A stretch of DNA of 64,000 nt, from the NCBI GenBank assembly GCA_001557505.1, contig LSAX01000007.1, positions 434,001 to 498,000 on the forward strand, written 5' to 3'. Under the pieces are notes generated by a model, which did no database searches, was not told the DNA's origin, and was given only the letters and a program-made list of their open reading frames with translations. Below are positions 47,637 to 59,381 of this stretch, piece after piece. Position numbers and translations under genes: made by a program. Source of the DNA: Reticulascus tulasneorum. Its lineage: Eukaryota; Ascomycota; Sordariomycetes; Glomerellales; Reticulascaceae. Every line of letters starts with the position of its first letter. Positions within the stretch are counted from its first letter, which is position 1.

Positions 47637-47728
47637 GTGATGGGGTAAGAAATAGAAGCAAAGGTAGACGACGGGCTGAACCCCTCAATTGCGCAAGGGC
47701 GACGAAAGAAGTGCTCTTTCCCAGAACC

Positions 47729-47760
47729 GACGACAACGACAACGACAACGACGACGACGG
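47729..47760. repeat. (GACAAC)n / (GAC)n repeat
   Basis: GACAAC units grading into GAC triplets, non-coding. Confidence 0.85.
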
Positions 47761-48241
47761 ACGGGACAAGGGGCGGTACAGGGCGCGATACGGATGATAC
47801 AGGTTGTGGTTGGAGCCGCTCATTTTATTGGAGATAGCTGGTGAGCATGTTAAGCCTGGGAATAGCGTTATTATGCATTGCAATTGACGACGAAGGAGAG
47901 AGCAAGCTTGCTCGTAGGCTTGCCAGGTAGAGTTTCGCGACGCAGCGCCTCGTTTAGAAGGGAGAGCCTGATCGTGATCTCGATTGCCCTTGATCCGCGG
48001 GGCACTGCTTGGACTGGACAGAGCTATTGCCCCCTTCAGGATTCCCTGCTCAATCCAGACCGGGCAGCGAGCGACCTGCACAGAATGGGGATTGTGCCTG
48101 GCCAGGTGACAAGGCACGCGCAGACGCAGATGACCTTGGACATACAATATGCGGCCAGCAGGGCAGTCTGGGGAGCAGCAGAGTTGTGTGTGTCTGATTT
48201 GATACCCGGTGGGGGATACCGTCCCCTTACCTCTCGGCCTC

Positions 48242-48246
<5 letters not shown>

Positions 48247-48277
<31 letters not shown>
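48247..48277. repeat. (CT)15 microsatellite
   Basis: 31-base perfect alternating CT run. Confidence 0.95.
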
Positions 48278-48282
<5 letters not shown>

Positions 48283-48468
48283 GCTGTGCTGTGCGCGGGT
48301 GTGTGCGTCATGGCCAGGCCCTCTCTCGGCCTCTCTTTGTGTGTGTGTCTCCGTCTGTAATTATTCCCTGCAAATTTAGAGTTCAGACTGGCATGAGATA
48401 CGCCCCACTGGGCATGTGTTAGCGGCACGCTAACAATTTAAGAAATTGAAAACAAAAGGTATCAACTT

Positions 48469-48484
48469 CCCCCCCCCCCCCCCC
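48469..48484. repeat. C16 homopolymer
   Basis: Sixteen consecutive C. The exact length may be affected by sequencing error. Confidence 0.9.
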
Positions 48485-51458
48485 AAGGTCGCGTTGAATT
48501 TGTCCCGCCGCCGGCCACATGTAAAACCTCCGGCCAACGCCCAAGAAATGCGAAAACCCGTCTGCTCTGCTACGATCTGAGTAGACTCCTGGCCGTTTCC
48601 TACCAACCGATGCCGATGCCCTGGTCCCAAGGTACGAGCAGTCACCACGCACCCCATGTCATGCGTGCTTGGAAGGATGGTCGGATAGAGGCTTAAGTTA
48701 CCTACCTATGCTAGACGCATGCAAAACGGCGTGGGTTGTGGTTGGATTCCTTAGGTTTAGGTGTCTTCCCCGGTTCGGTACCTGCTCCATCCCCTGCTAA
48801 GACACTTAACACCGTACTTTGTACCTTCTACTTACATATGATAATACCACGTACAGTACTAGTGCCTCCCACTGTGCATCTAGTTATCTGCCTTATCTGT
48901 AGGGCAGCCCGGGGGTCCTGCAGGCGGGCAGTTGTGAAAACGCAGGGTCGGCTTCTTTTTCCTCGTCCGCCGCATCATCTTGCACCAAAGAGAGCCCATG
49001 TCAACCCCGCATTATACCATAGTACCAGGTCTGGCCATCTTCGGCTATGTAGTCCGTAATTTGTATTGAAATACGTACCAATTGTGTTCAAGGTTGACTT
49101 TCAGCACGGGCAGCTAGAGAAGCTGTTTCACAGACGTGACGATCAACCGGCCATCGGCAGGGGGTGTAACGAGCAGTTGCCTGGTCCCAGGCGCCGCACC
49201 GCGCATTAAGCTCTACTAACCCTGGCTAGATGGACGGACGGACAGGCACACACTCCACATCCCGAACATGCACCACCGCCCAAGATATTTTACTCCTCCA
49301 CAGATGGGCAGATGTGAAGATGGAACCCATATCTAAAGCGGGGCCGCCTAGTGTGCGTGCTGGCTGGCACCTCGGCGGGACGAGCCGATCTACCTAAGGT
49401 AGCCTGAGGATATCGCCTGGATGTGACTAAATCCTTCGCGTCCGCTGGGAAGCTCGAGATCCACAATTATAACCTCGCACCCATGTAAACGGCATCCAGT
49501 GTCAATGTTTGAGGGCTTCTCTGGGAGTCGTGCTAGGAGACTCAATCTTCCGTGAATTTCCACCTTGAGGAGTGGCGGCGGCGAATATCTCCCGCATGAT
49601 TCCAAACGGAGATACTTGGTTTCATGACACCAAGGGCAACGACATTATAACCCGTAGCTCTGTCTAAATTCATCCGACGACCGCAACACCCTAGCCGGGC
49701 AACCTCATGTCGGCGTGGAGGAGGCATCTGGGCCCAAGATTCGGCGGCAACCCATGGCTGCTACCATCAGGTGCGGAATATGAACGACCTGGCAGAGTTT
49801 GGGGAATCCCACCCCAGTGCTTGATGACGCCGAGGCCTCAAAGTCAGAGGCATACCACAATCTTGTAGTATGTCTGCCCCGACGAATAAAATATTGATGT
49901 GTAACTTGGAGGATGGACGTCTAGGAACTCTCAAAAAGGCTAGGCTTCATCCTGAACCGAGCCTTTGGGATCTTGCCTTTGTGTCCAACTCGGTGTTGGA
50001 CAAACACTATTAATAGCATTTAAAATTTGAAATTTCCAAAGGCCCAAGGAAAATAGACGCACATCCTTGCACTATCAGCTCAAATCTTGCCAACATCGTC
50101 GAAGAATTATCTTACGTTGTTTTAAAAGTCTCCTTGTTCTTTCTTGGTTGAAATCAGCACGCTATACAGTAGCAGCGCAACACCCATGTCGGTCTGGGGT
50201 TGCAGATGGAATTTTGCTCTGGGCGAAGGACCGGCTTCTGGTTCCTCTTAATCTTGCTCGTACTGCACTACCGCGGCATTTCACACCCATGTCACTAATC
50301 TGTGCTCCGCACTCAAATGTTGGGGAAATACCAAGGCTGTGGTGGTTATTAAGACCCATTGCCTAAGGATGGCCGCCAAGACACTTCAGATCCACAAGAT
50401 CCAGCTTTCCAAACAACATGCTTGTCAGTTCTCAGACCCCAAACAGCAAACCGCAAACCGCAAACCGCAGGAAGACATAACCCATAGTAGAGGCTCTTGC
50501 AAGAGCCGACTGTCTTGCCTTGGTGCAGAGGAAAGCTTTCTCTGGAACCAGCTCTTGTCAAGGCACAATTCCAAGCCAGGGTCACCGTAGATAGGCGCTC
50601 ACAAGCCTCTTGGCTACATGGATGGTCCCGCTTCCTCAAAATAGAATGGTCGTTATTATCTACGTCACCGCTGTTATCCCACCGATATAGGTGGTCGGGT
50701 ATTTTATTAATGGCTTACTTAGGCAGGTCAAGGGGTATGTGCGAGTTTACCGTCTTCTCGAATTCTTTTGTCGTGTAGGTTAGTTCGAGTTCATCACGCT
50801 TGTCAGCTTAGTTCCCCAGAGGAGCATCAAAACGTTATTGAGAAAGTAGTACTGTACATGTAAAACCCGCACAACGTTCCAGTGCCTCCGAAGGTGTTGG
50901 TCATTTTCAACCCTCAAAGTTCGTGGTGCTTCCGATTTGATCTCAATGCTGGGGTTTCTAATTGGCCCTTCGTGGCTGACAACGTCTCTCACTGACCGCT
51001 TTCAATGACAGTATCATCGATCTGCAGGAACTTTGTCAGGAACGAAGCTAAACTCGATTAGCTTTTAAATTGGCAGCCTCTGCGCCTCGTAGGGTTGCGG
51101 ATTTATTGGTTCCTGAAGTCGGCAGGTGCAAGACTAATGCAGGACAACACTCATCGCCCGGATCCACAATCTTCGCCGATCGGCTTATGTTAGATCAGGT
51201 TTGTGTTCGAGGAGGCATATCACCCGTGTCTCCTTTAGAGGACATCTGCCATGGCCCTTATAAGATGACGTGGTGGACGTGAAATAGCATTCGGGGCATC
51301 AATTCGCATTTGTTACTTGTCCTCGTGTTAGGTCTTGGCATGTTTTCAATGAAACATTCACTTATATCTTAGAACTAAGGCGGCCGCGAATACTTGATAT
51401 CATCACACTCCTCGGCTGTCCGGCACCACCGGCACTCTTGAGTTTTAGCTTGCCCAGC

Positions 51459-53648
51459 ATGGGTATCATGGAGAAAGTGAAGCATGAGTTCCAGACGGAT
51501 AACACTATAAATACTATTAGACGCAAAGTCTCCACAGCATGGCCCCGGCTCCCGTCTGCGACAGCTCAGTATCTTATCGAGAAAGTCCCCATAGTACAAT
51601 GGCTACCCAGATACAGCCCCAAGTGGCTGCTTTCGGATGCCATGGCAGGCCTGACAATCGGCGTCATGATGATTCCACAGGCGCTGGCATATGCGAAGAT
51701 TGCCACGATCCCCGGAGAATACGGCCTCTACTCCAGCTGGCTTCCTGCTGCTTTCTACGTCCTGATGGGTACATCTAAGGGTGAGTTGCTGCAAAATACA
51801 CACGATACTGGACCACCATCTGACAGACTGGGGTACAGATTTGTCTACCGGTCCCACATCGATTATGGGTCTTCTCACAGCAGAAGTAGTGCTAGACCTA
51901 AGCAAGGAAGGATACCAATCACAAGACATTGCGTCCGCATTGGCCCTGATGGTGGGATTCTACTCGCTGGCTCTCGGACTTCTTAAACTTGGCTTCCTCC
52001 TTGACTACATCTCCGTGCCGGTACTATCCGGTTTCTTGTCCGCTGCCGCCCTGACCATCCTGCTCGGCCAGGTTGGGTCTTTGGTCGGTCTCACTGACGT
52101 GCCTACGGGAACCGCCAACATCATCCGGGACATACTATCGCGATTACCTCAGTGGGAGCCACGAACGGTGGCTATCGGTTTCACTGGCATCATCATGCTC
52201 TACCTTCTCGAATGGATAGGAAAGAAATGGGGCAAGCAACATGCCTGGATCAAGTTCGTCTCTTGCAGTCGAGCGGTGATTTTACTCATCATTTACACCT
52301 CCATAAGTTACGGGGTCAACAAAGGTCTAAAAACGCCTCTTTGGGAAATAAGCAAAGTTACAGCCAAGGGAATCATTCCCCCGAAGGCGCCTAACAGCGC
52401 TCTCATCTCAAAAGTTGCCACCAGAGCCGTTGCCCCCCTCGTGGCGTCTGCGCTTGAGCATCTGGCAATCGGCAAGGCATTTGGCAGGAAGAACGATTAC
52501 GCCATCGACGAGAGTCAAGAGTTATGCTACCTTGGCGTGACTAACGCAGTGAACAGCCTGTTTGGGGCAATGACTGTCGGAGGAGCAATGTCGAGAACGG
52601 CCGTCAACTCTGAATGCGGAGTCAAGAGCCCCTTGAGTGGCGTCATGACTGCTGGATTCATTGTTTTGACCATCTACAAATTATCGGGCGCTCTCTACTG
52701 GATACCAAAAGCAACCCTTTCAGCCATCATTGTGAGTCGAGCCCCTGTAGAGCGTGCTGGCATGATACACATGAGACGGCTGGCTAACAGTGCTGAAAGA
52801 TCATGGCTGTTGTCCACGTTATCGGCCCAGCGTCTCTGTTCTACCGATACTGGCGAATCTCGTTCCTCGACTTTGTAGCTTCAATGCTCTCTTTCTGGAT
52901 CACTCTCTTTGTCTCCACCGAGATTGGCATTGCCGTCGCTGTAGGGTTCAGCATCATTTACACAATGCTGCGTGCAGTCTTTCCTAAAGTGCAGATTTCT
53001 CCCGCCACCAATGGAGCCCTACCTGAGTCTGCAATCCAGGCCGCGGATTCTGGTGACGACTTATTCGTCCCCTCGGATGCTATGCTCATCAGGTTTAGCG
53101 ACGCGATATTCTTTCCCAACGCTCTCCGGATCAAGAAATCCGTACTCGAGTCCGTGCAAGTAATGTATGATCAACATTATACCTTGGATCAACCACCACG
53201 GGAGAGCTCGGAGAGATCCTGGAGCGTCGCGTCACAAAAGAGAATCGAGGTGCTGCGAAAGAGAAAACGAATAACGACAGCAGAGACCCCAATGGCGGTG
53301 ATGGTTTGGGACTTCACCCACGTGCCGTTCGTTGATGTCACGGGAGTCATGCTGCTATGGGAGTTGAAAGAAGAAATACAGAAGCATCTTGGTAAGAAGC
53401 TGAAACTGAGGTGTGTGGGTATGAGCGGCAATGTGCGGCGAAGATTCCAAAGAGCGAACTGGAAATTTGTGGCCGAAGAGGATGAAGCGGAAGCAGAGAC
53501 ATTGGGTGCTGATGTGGTGTATTCTTCATTGGAAGCAGCATTGCGGAGACGTGCGCGGGAGCAGAGCTTCGACTCGTCTGCTGATTTTGAGAAATCCTAC
53601 TACAAGCATGGGGAGCTGTCCTCCCCAGGACCTCCATCCCCTGTCTGA
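51459..53648 (+). CDS. SulP family anion (probable sulfate) transporter with STAS domain
   Basis: Membrane permease of the SLC26/SulP family. Exons 51459-51780, 51839-52731, 52800-53648; introns 58 and 68 bp; 687 aa. Signature IPGEYGLYSSWLPAAFYVLMGTS-KDLSTGPTSIM is completed across intron 1. A long hydrophobic transport domain follows (about residues 60-450, including DYISVPVLSGFLSAAALTILLGQ and SRTAVNSECGVKSPLSGVMTA). The C-terminal cytoplasmic STAS domain includes VWDFTHVPFVDVTGVMLLWELKEEIQKHLGKKLKL. It is shorter than the main fungal sulfate permeases (about 780-830 aa), so a different anion or intracellular site is possible. Start is the first ATG; a second lies three codons later. Confidence 0.92.
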
Positions 53649-55214
53649 TCTAAGAATCAGGGGCGGATGATTAAGTTAAGCACAAAGTTACGAATGAAAG
53701 TCCAAAGAAGATTTGGACTACGACATGGAACGGATACCGGGCATACTAAGGAAACTAACGGGAACAAGTGGTATATTAAGTGGAACAGACTTTGTTCTGA
53801 GAGAGACTAAGGAAGCAGGATCTAAGCCATGATCTATAATTTACCAGAGCAACCCTGGAGGGAATGCAAGGGTATATTTCACCTGGCAGGCTGGGCTTAT
53901 ACGAGATGGACATTGTATACGGAGTAAAATCGTCTCTTATACTAAGAACTAGGTATATGTTTAGACTAAAAGAAATCACGTTCTTAATCAACATGGGGCG
54001 CTCGGATCTCGAGTATTCATTAAGGAGTCACATGTGCTGATCGTAATTCCGTCAAGACCATCGCGGAGAACGCAAGTATACATAAGCAATTTCAGATACG
54101 CACTGTTGGAATGCTATTACATCACCAAGACGGACGACATTAAGCATGTCATACACCTCAGCACTTCAGTACGCAAACTACTCCAAGGAATTTAGCCCAG
54201 GTCTTCTAAAAAAAAAATACCCTCCCGGCCGTCCTGCACCGGTTGATCAGCTCGAATGCACGACAAGCCACAACAATTATACTTCCGAGGAGTCTGCAAC
54301 CCACGACGCTATGGCCCATTGATTAGTCCCCAAATGTGTCAAGCCTGCAACTCAGCAACGAATAAGATAGGTTCCAGCTACGGTGGAGATTTCCGGATTA
54401 CGACTTTTAAGTTATCAAACTGCAGATATCTCGTAGCCAGACCAATGGGAAGACAAAATGCTAAAATCACGCAAACGAAGCGCAAACGGGAACCTGTCGT
54501 TTCCCTCCTTGGCTTCGTATGAGCGAATGCGAGTGAAGCCGTACGATATGAGGTTGTCACAAGTACACAGATGAATCTGAGGAGTAGTTTGGTGTTCTAA
54601 GCGGATATAATGTCTGGTAACCACTAATAGCGCTCTATCGCACTCAAGCATAGCTATGGGCGTGTTTAAAGTTGATAAATAAATATTAAGATAGCCATTA
54701 AATACCAACGAGACACTGCCAGCTAACTTGCATGTAAATGTGGTGAGGGATTATTGGTGTTGTTTGGTCCACCCTGCTACAGGTAGGTAGAGGCGCTGGA
54801 GCTTCACTTTGGACCGGCGTTGGCAGATGGCCTTGTCGTGAGAGGCAATATAGTACAACAGCTAGTCCGGCTGCCATGATCAATTGACGCGTGCCCGAGC
54901 CTACGAGAGAGTGACGACGACTCAGACGAACTGAAGGCACTTGAGACAGAAGCCCCGGAGATGAAGGTGCAAATGGAACATCCTCAAGTCTGGTATGTAA
55001 GGCAAGTAGGCACGTTGTAGTTCAGAGCTGGTCCGTGCTCCGGGTCACGGCAGTAGCGCGTCCCAACATCCCCACCCAAACTATTCCATCGCATCGCACC
55101 GCAGTGGGGGGTTGTAAACACACAACCAACGTCGGGACACTCCATGCGCCAATCCACCTGGTTGTGGCTCTTCCACCCCGTCAACGCACATTCCATGGAC
55201 GGAGGCTTCCCGCA
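53649..55214. other. 1.6 kb spacer
   Basis: 3' UTR of the SulP gene and promoter of spc19; AT-rich between about 53900 and 54720, with an A10 run at 54208-54217. No gene seen. Confidence 0.6.
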
Positions 55215-55808
55215 ATGACGAGTCCCAACATCTCCACGTATAGCGACTGCGTCACCGCCTTGCGCACATCCCTCTCCTTTCTCGAGTCGTCTGTCAACAC
55301 CCTGGGCAACGGCGTCTCCGACTTCCCTCGTCTTGTTAACGTCCTCAAGACGGTTCGCGTGAGTTGCCTGTTCTCTCCCCGTCAAACTTGCCAAGCCGCT
55401 GCAAGCACCCCCTCCGTAACCCAGGGCCATTCATTAATATGCACAAAGCACTACGAGCTCATCCCCCAACCAACACTCGCCGCAGCCGAGTCTTCTCTCC
55501 GCGACGAAATCGGGCCATTCATCGCGCTACTGCTCAACCGCGCAGATAGGCAGATCGAACGCCAGGAACGGCGTCTCGAGACGCTGAAGGCCAAGGCGGA
55601 GCTGCAGCACGGCCGGCTCTCGCAGGGCCCGAATGATACGCCGGGAAAGGGCAAACGCCCCGGCTCTAGAGGCCGCGAGCTAGATGGCGAGGCCAAGCTA
55701 AGGGGTAGAGCGGTTCGACAGAAGAAGGAGGCTTTGAAATACAGTGTTGAGAGGCTGGAACTGGAAGTTTTACAAAAAGAGCGCGAGCTGCGGAAACGGT
55801 TAGAGTAG
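55215..55808 (+). CDS. spc19: DASH complex subunit Spc19
   Basis: Outer-kinetochore DASH/Dam1 ring subunit that couples chromosomes to spindle microtubules; fungus-specific. Exons 55215-55358 and 55449-55808; intron 90 bp; 167 aa, matching the family's usual size. Conserved N-terminal block CVTALRTSLSFLESSVNTLGNGVSDFPRLVNVLKTVR joins across the intron to HYELIPQPTLAAAESSLRDEIGPFIALLL. A charged coiled coil (RQIERQERRLETLKAKAELQHGRL) and a second C-terminal helix follow. The intron is a multiple of three with no stop, so an unspliced message would stay open and add 30 residues; the spliced form matches the family. Start is the first ATG of the frame. Confidence 0.92.
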   Translation: MTSPNISTYSDCVTALRTSLSFLESSVNTLGNGVSDFPRLVNVLKTVRVSCLFSPRQTCQAAASTPSVTQGHSLICTKHYELIPQPTLAAAESSLRDEIGPFIALLLNRADRQIERQERRLETLKAKAELQHGRLSQGPNDTPGKGKRPGSRGRELDGEAKLRGRAVRQKKEALKYSVERLELEVLQKERELRKRLE

Positions 55809-56291
55809 GCCTGATGAACTTCTGCCAACTGGAAAGAATGCATGAGGAGTCTTCGGCTGCACATGTGACAAGGGGGATGGGATAGGCGTCTGTTTTCAAT
55901 ATCATTGATTTAGCACAAGATGGGGTGTATCCCACCCGCCAACTATCATAGCTATCCCTATGACCCGCTTCTCGTGAATCCATCCCAGAATCAATAACAC
56001 TACCCCACACTTTAAACACTCTTTAGACACACTCATTCCACACACGAGACGACAATAGCCGCAGGTAAGGGGGAAGCCAACACGAATGAGTTCGAAGAAG
56101 GGAAAGAAAATAGAGAGGAAGCCACCGTGGGATATAAAGCTCCACTCCCGGCCGCGTGTGTGTAGTGTTTTAACAGTAAAAGGTCGCCCAGACGTACTCC
56201 AACAAAGATTTAGTGAGCCCCCAGCCATGCCAAAAATATAGACGTTTTTTTGGTTCATCTCATCTCACCCGACAAATCGAGAATCATTAGC
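55809..56291. other. Convergent spacer (spc19 / sho1)
   Basis: 3' UTRs of the two genes. No gene seen. Confidence 0.6.
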
Positions 56292-57363
56292 TCATAATAG
56301 GATCAAGTAGTTGCTTGGTGCGATGCCTGTGTCACCATTCTCTTTGCGTGCTTGCCACCACCGACCACTGACATCGCTGACCTCCAAAATCTCGTGCTTC
56401 GAGAAGGAGATTTCATTGGCGTCGTCAGGGTTGGCCTCGTAGCTATAGATGGCCTTCGCTCGGTAGGGGTATTCGGTCGGTGGCACCACTTCCTGGTCTT
56501 GGCCCGGAGGCTTCACTGGCGCTGGTACCGATGTGAAAGCCGGCGCGACGTTCGCGGAGTTTCGGGGTTGGGAGGTTTGACCCCCAGGAATTGGAGATGG
56601 GTTCTCGAAACCATTTAATTGTGCAGACGTGTACATTTGCGGGGGCTGGACGGAAGTTGACGTTTCAGGTCTACCTCCACCATATCCCAATGTCTGCCTG
56701 TTTCCTGTCGATTCCTTGGTCAGGGCGAAGGAGTCGAGGTATGCGCGAGGAACGGCCGATGGCGCGGATCCAAAATAGAAAATCCAGACAATCTGATTGA
56801 CATGTTAGTTACAGACTCAATGATGTCCACATTAGAGGTAGGGGAACATACAATGACCATTGACATCAAGATGAAGCCGGCGGCAGCGGCTTGCCGGGCG
56901 CCGTTGTTTGAGTATATGAGTCCGTGGACAGCAGACGACGTCAACACCACTCCTGCGCCGAGGTAACCGACAACAGCAACATGATAGGTCTGGGTTGTAT
57001 CGGATGCGACAACGACGAAAACCCCAATGATTACGAACAGCATGTAGACCGCAGCCCACCACGCGAAGGCGGGGAAGAGTGCGTCTCCGCCTGCGCCAGC
57101 TGGTACTTGCGTCTGGGCGATGATGGAACTGATGAAAGCAATGACCCAGGCGAGCTGTTGAGGAGGGGTTCGCGGTTAGCTGATGCGATTTCCGGACAGA
57201 CAAAGGACAGGGAGGAGCGACAACTGAATGCTCAATCGCGGCCACAGCAGAACACAAGGGGACGTACCATAGAGATGGAAATGGTGGCCAGGGCGAACGG
57301 ATCACCGACGATGTTGCCCATATTGATACCCTTCCTCCCATACTGAACCCTCGAGGTTTCCAT
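56292..57363 (-). CDS. sho1: Osmosensor Sho1, four-span membrane protein with SH3 domain
   Basis: Plasma-membrane sensor/adaptor feeding the HOG and invasive-growth MAPK cascades. Exons 57363-57268, 57154-56852, 56792-56292; introns 113 and 59 bp; 299 aa. The start [12 protein letters not shown] and [15 protein letters not shown] are typical of Sho1. Four hydrophobic helices occupy about residues 28-130; the last ends [12 protein letters not shown], joined across intron 2. A Pro/Ser/Gln-rich linker follows. The C-terminal about 57 residues are an SH3 domain: [17 protein letters not shown], the WW of [21 protein letters not shown]. Yeast Sho1 docks Pbs2 through this domain; pbs2 is also in this window. 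Confidence 0.96.
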
Positions 57364-57811
57364 TTTCCGGAGTGATGGCGAATGTAGAGAACCGTAGGAG
57401 GGCATAAGGAGCGGTGGTCGCGACGATTCGCAGCAGTAATTAAATGATCTAGGAGGGAGAGGTTTGCGAAATCGAAGTCGTTGTCGTTCTCGTGTCAAGC
57501 AGGATGCAGACAGACGGCGGTGGCGAGTTCACAGGGGATCTGGAGGTGCTAGAAAAGGAACATGGACAATCGGTCGAAGCGACGTCTTTCCGGGTGGCAG
57601 TGTTCCTGTTGATCGAATTCGAAAGAGAAATGCCGACTGGTGGTTGGGCGATTGAAGGGGGGGTGGAAATGGGGATTGGATTTTCGGGGGGGACTTTTCT
57701 CAAAGGAGTGACTGGAGTTTGGCGGCGGTGGTGGTTGGTGAAGAGGAGAAGGAGAGGGCTCCGCGGCCGACAAAAATGTGGAGGTGGAATGGCAAGTCCG
57801 AAGGAGAGAAG

Positions 57812-57860
57812 GAAGGGGAGGGGGGTTAGGGAGGAGGAAAGGGGAGGGGGGGGGGGATGT
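57812..57860. repeat. G-rich purine tract with long G-run
   Basis: Almost entirely G and A with several runs of four or more G, upstream of sho1. On the G-rich plus strand it has the runs needed for a G-quadruplex. Confidence 0.6.
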
Positions 57861-59369
57861 TTCAGAGGGTTGTCCAGCAGTGCAGCCTCTTATTTTCCAG
57901 TAGCAAAGAAAAGGTGAAGCACAGGGCCAACGGAAGAAGAAGGGCGATGCGATGCTTTTGCAACGGGCGAGAGAAAAGAGACTGGTGAAGAATTGAGTGA
58001 GAATGAGAGGAGGAGGACGCAGGATGGATGGGGATGGACGAGTGCAAGAAGTCGAATGATGGGGGGGCTGTGTTCTCCAAGAGCCAGTGAGTGTCGTGTC
58101 CGCGAAATGAAGGGAAACGCTAAAAGAAGCCTGAACGGACCCAGCAAAAAGGAGGAGTCGAGGCGTGCTCCAGGTACGTACTTAGGTCCCCTAGCACTGG
58201 GCCGATAAGTTACGTGAATGAGGTACGCACAGTACCTGGGAAAACGCTGGAACGCGTGTGATTCGGAGAGCGGGCGGCCAGAAGAGGCAGAATATTAGAT
58301 TGGATTCGTGGGGCGCCGTCGATTTTCCCTTGTCCGATCGCAACTCTGCACTCTCGCTTCTGTGCTTATTATTTAATGCGTATTTATTGCGCTTTCTTTC
58401 AAAATCTTCGATCTCGGTATCGGGCTTCTTGTTCTTCTTTGTGTCTCAATCGATCATCTGTTTCACTCTCTATCGTCCCAGCTTTCGCGTGGCCCGGGGT
58501 GGTATGACTTTTTCAACTGAGGTACCCCGTGGATTCTTCCGCCTGGGGCGGCGTTCAGGTGTGGATATGGGGCGACGATGATAAGGAACAGGGGCCTGGG
58601 ACGAGTGGCCTTGAAGTACTACGCAGTAAAGTTCGAAGCAGGAGGGAACTTCAGTGGCTGGCCGTGTCTGACACTGAGTGAGACTCCCGTCACAACGCTA
58701 AATGCTGATGGCTCCCGGCTTGGAGAGGCTGTGGAATCACAGTGCAACGGTCTACTGTGCTTGCACAGTACCATCATCGTGTGGAACGTCCGATACATTG
58801 CCTCTTCATTTGCTGCTAGGGCGATACCAAAGCCTGGCACTGTCCCCTTCCTGGAGGTTAGTATCGGACTGACCAGGACCCAGAATCTTCAAGTCACTCA
58901 TGTCTCATTGGGCCACGAGCCAAGGGTTTGAGATTCGACTGGGATCCAAACGTGGGAGCCGAGAAAGGAGTCGATATTGCTAACGCGTCCTGATAGGCTA
59001 GTCAGATATTATCCCACTTGAATTGGCCGCTGTCCCCCCCGCACAATTCACCTCTTTCATACTGTGCCCATACACTTTCAATGCAGGGGAAAATGGTCGC
59101 CTTGGATCCAGGGGAAACCCGCCAAAAGAGTTTCACAAACAGCGCATCCCACCCTGACGTGTTGATGGCGGCAACACGCTGCCGTGGATGTAAGCCCACG
59201 GACCATTCTGGCACCAAAGCCTCCATCTCATACCGCATCACTGGCCTGTATCCGTATAAGCCTTGACTTCGTGATCGACTGGATCAGACTCCTGGGAGCC
59301 TGCACGGAAGAGTCTGTGACACGGAGGAATAGGAGGTTTTCCCTCGCTGTGCCTCTTCCTGGAAGACCG

Positions 59370-59381
59370 AAAAAAAAAAAA
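59370..59381. repeat. A12 homopolymer
   Basis: Twelve consecutive A in non-coding sequence. Confidence 0.8.

Larger units (their letters stand above)
47385..51458. other. 4.1 kb spacer with microsatellites
   Basis: Leader and promoter of the Zn2Cys6 gene (left) and promoter of the SulP gene (right). Simple repeats lie at 47616-47636, 47729-47760, 48247-48277 and 48469-48484. Open frames crossing them are repeat artefacts. No gene recognised. Confidence 0.6.

Noticed and set aside
47608..48147. 179-codon minus-strand open frame with a poly-His run
   Set aside because: The His run is the translated (GGT)7 repeat; the frame lies in the leader/promoter of the Zn2Cys6 gene.
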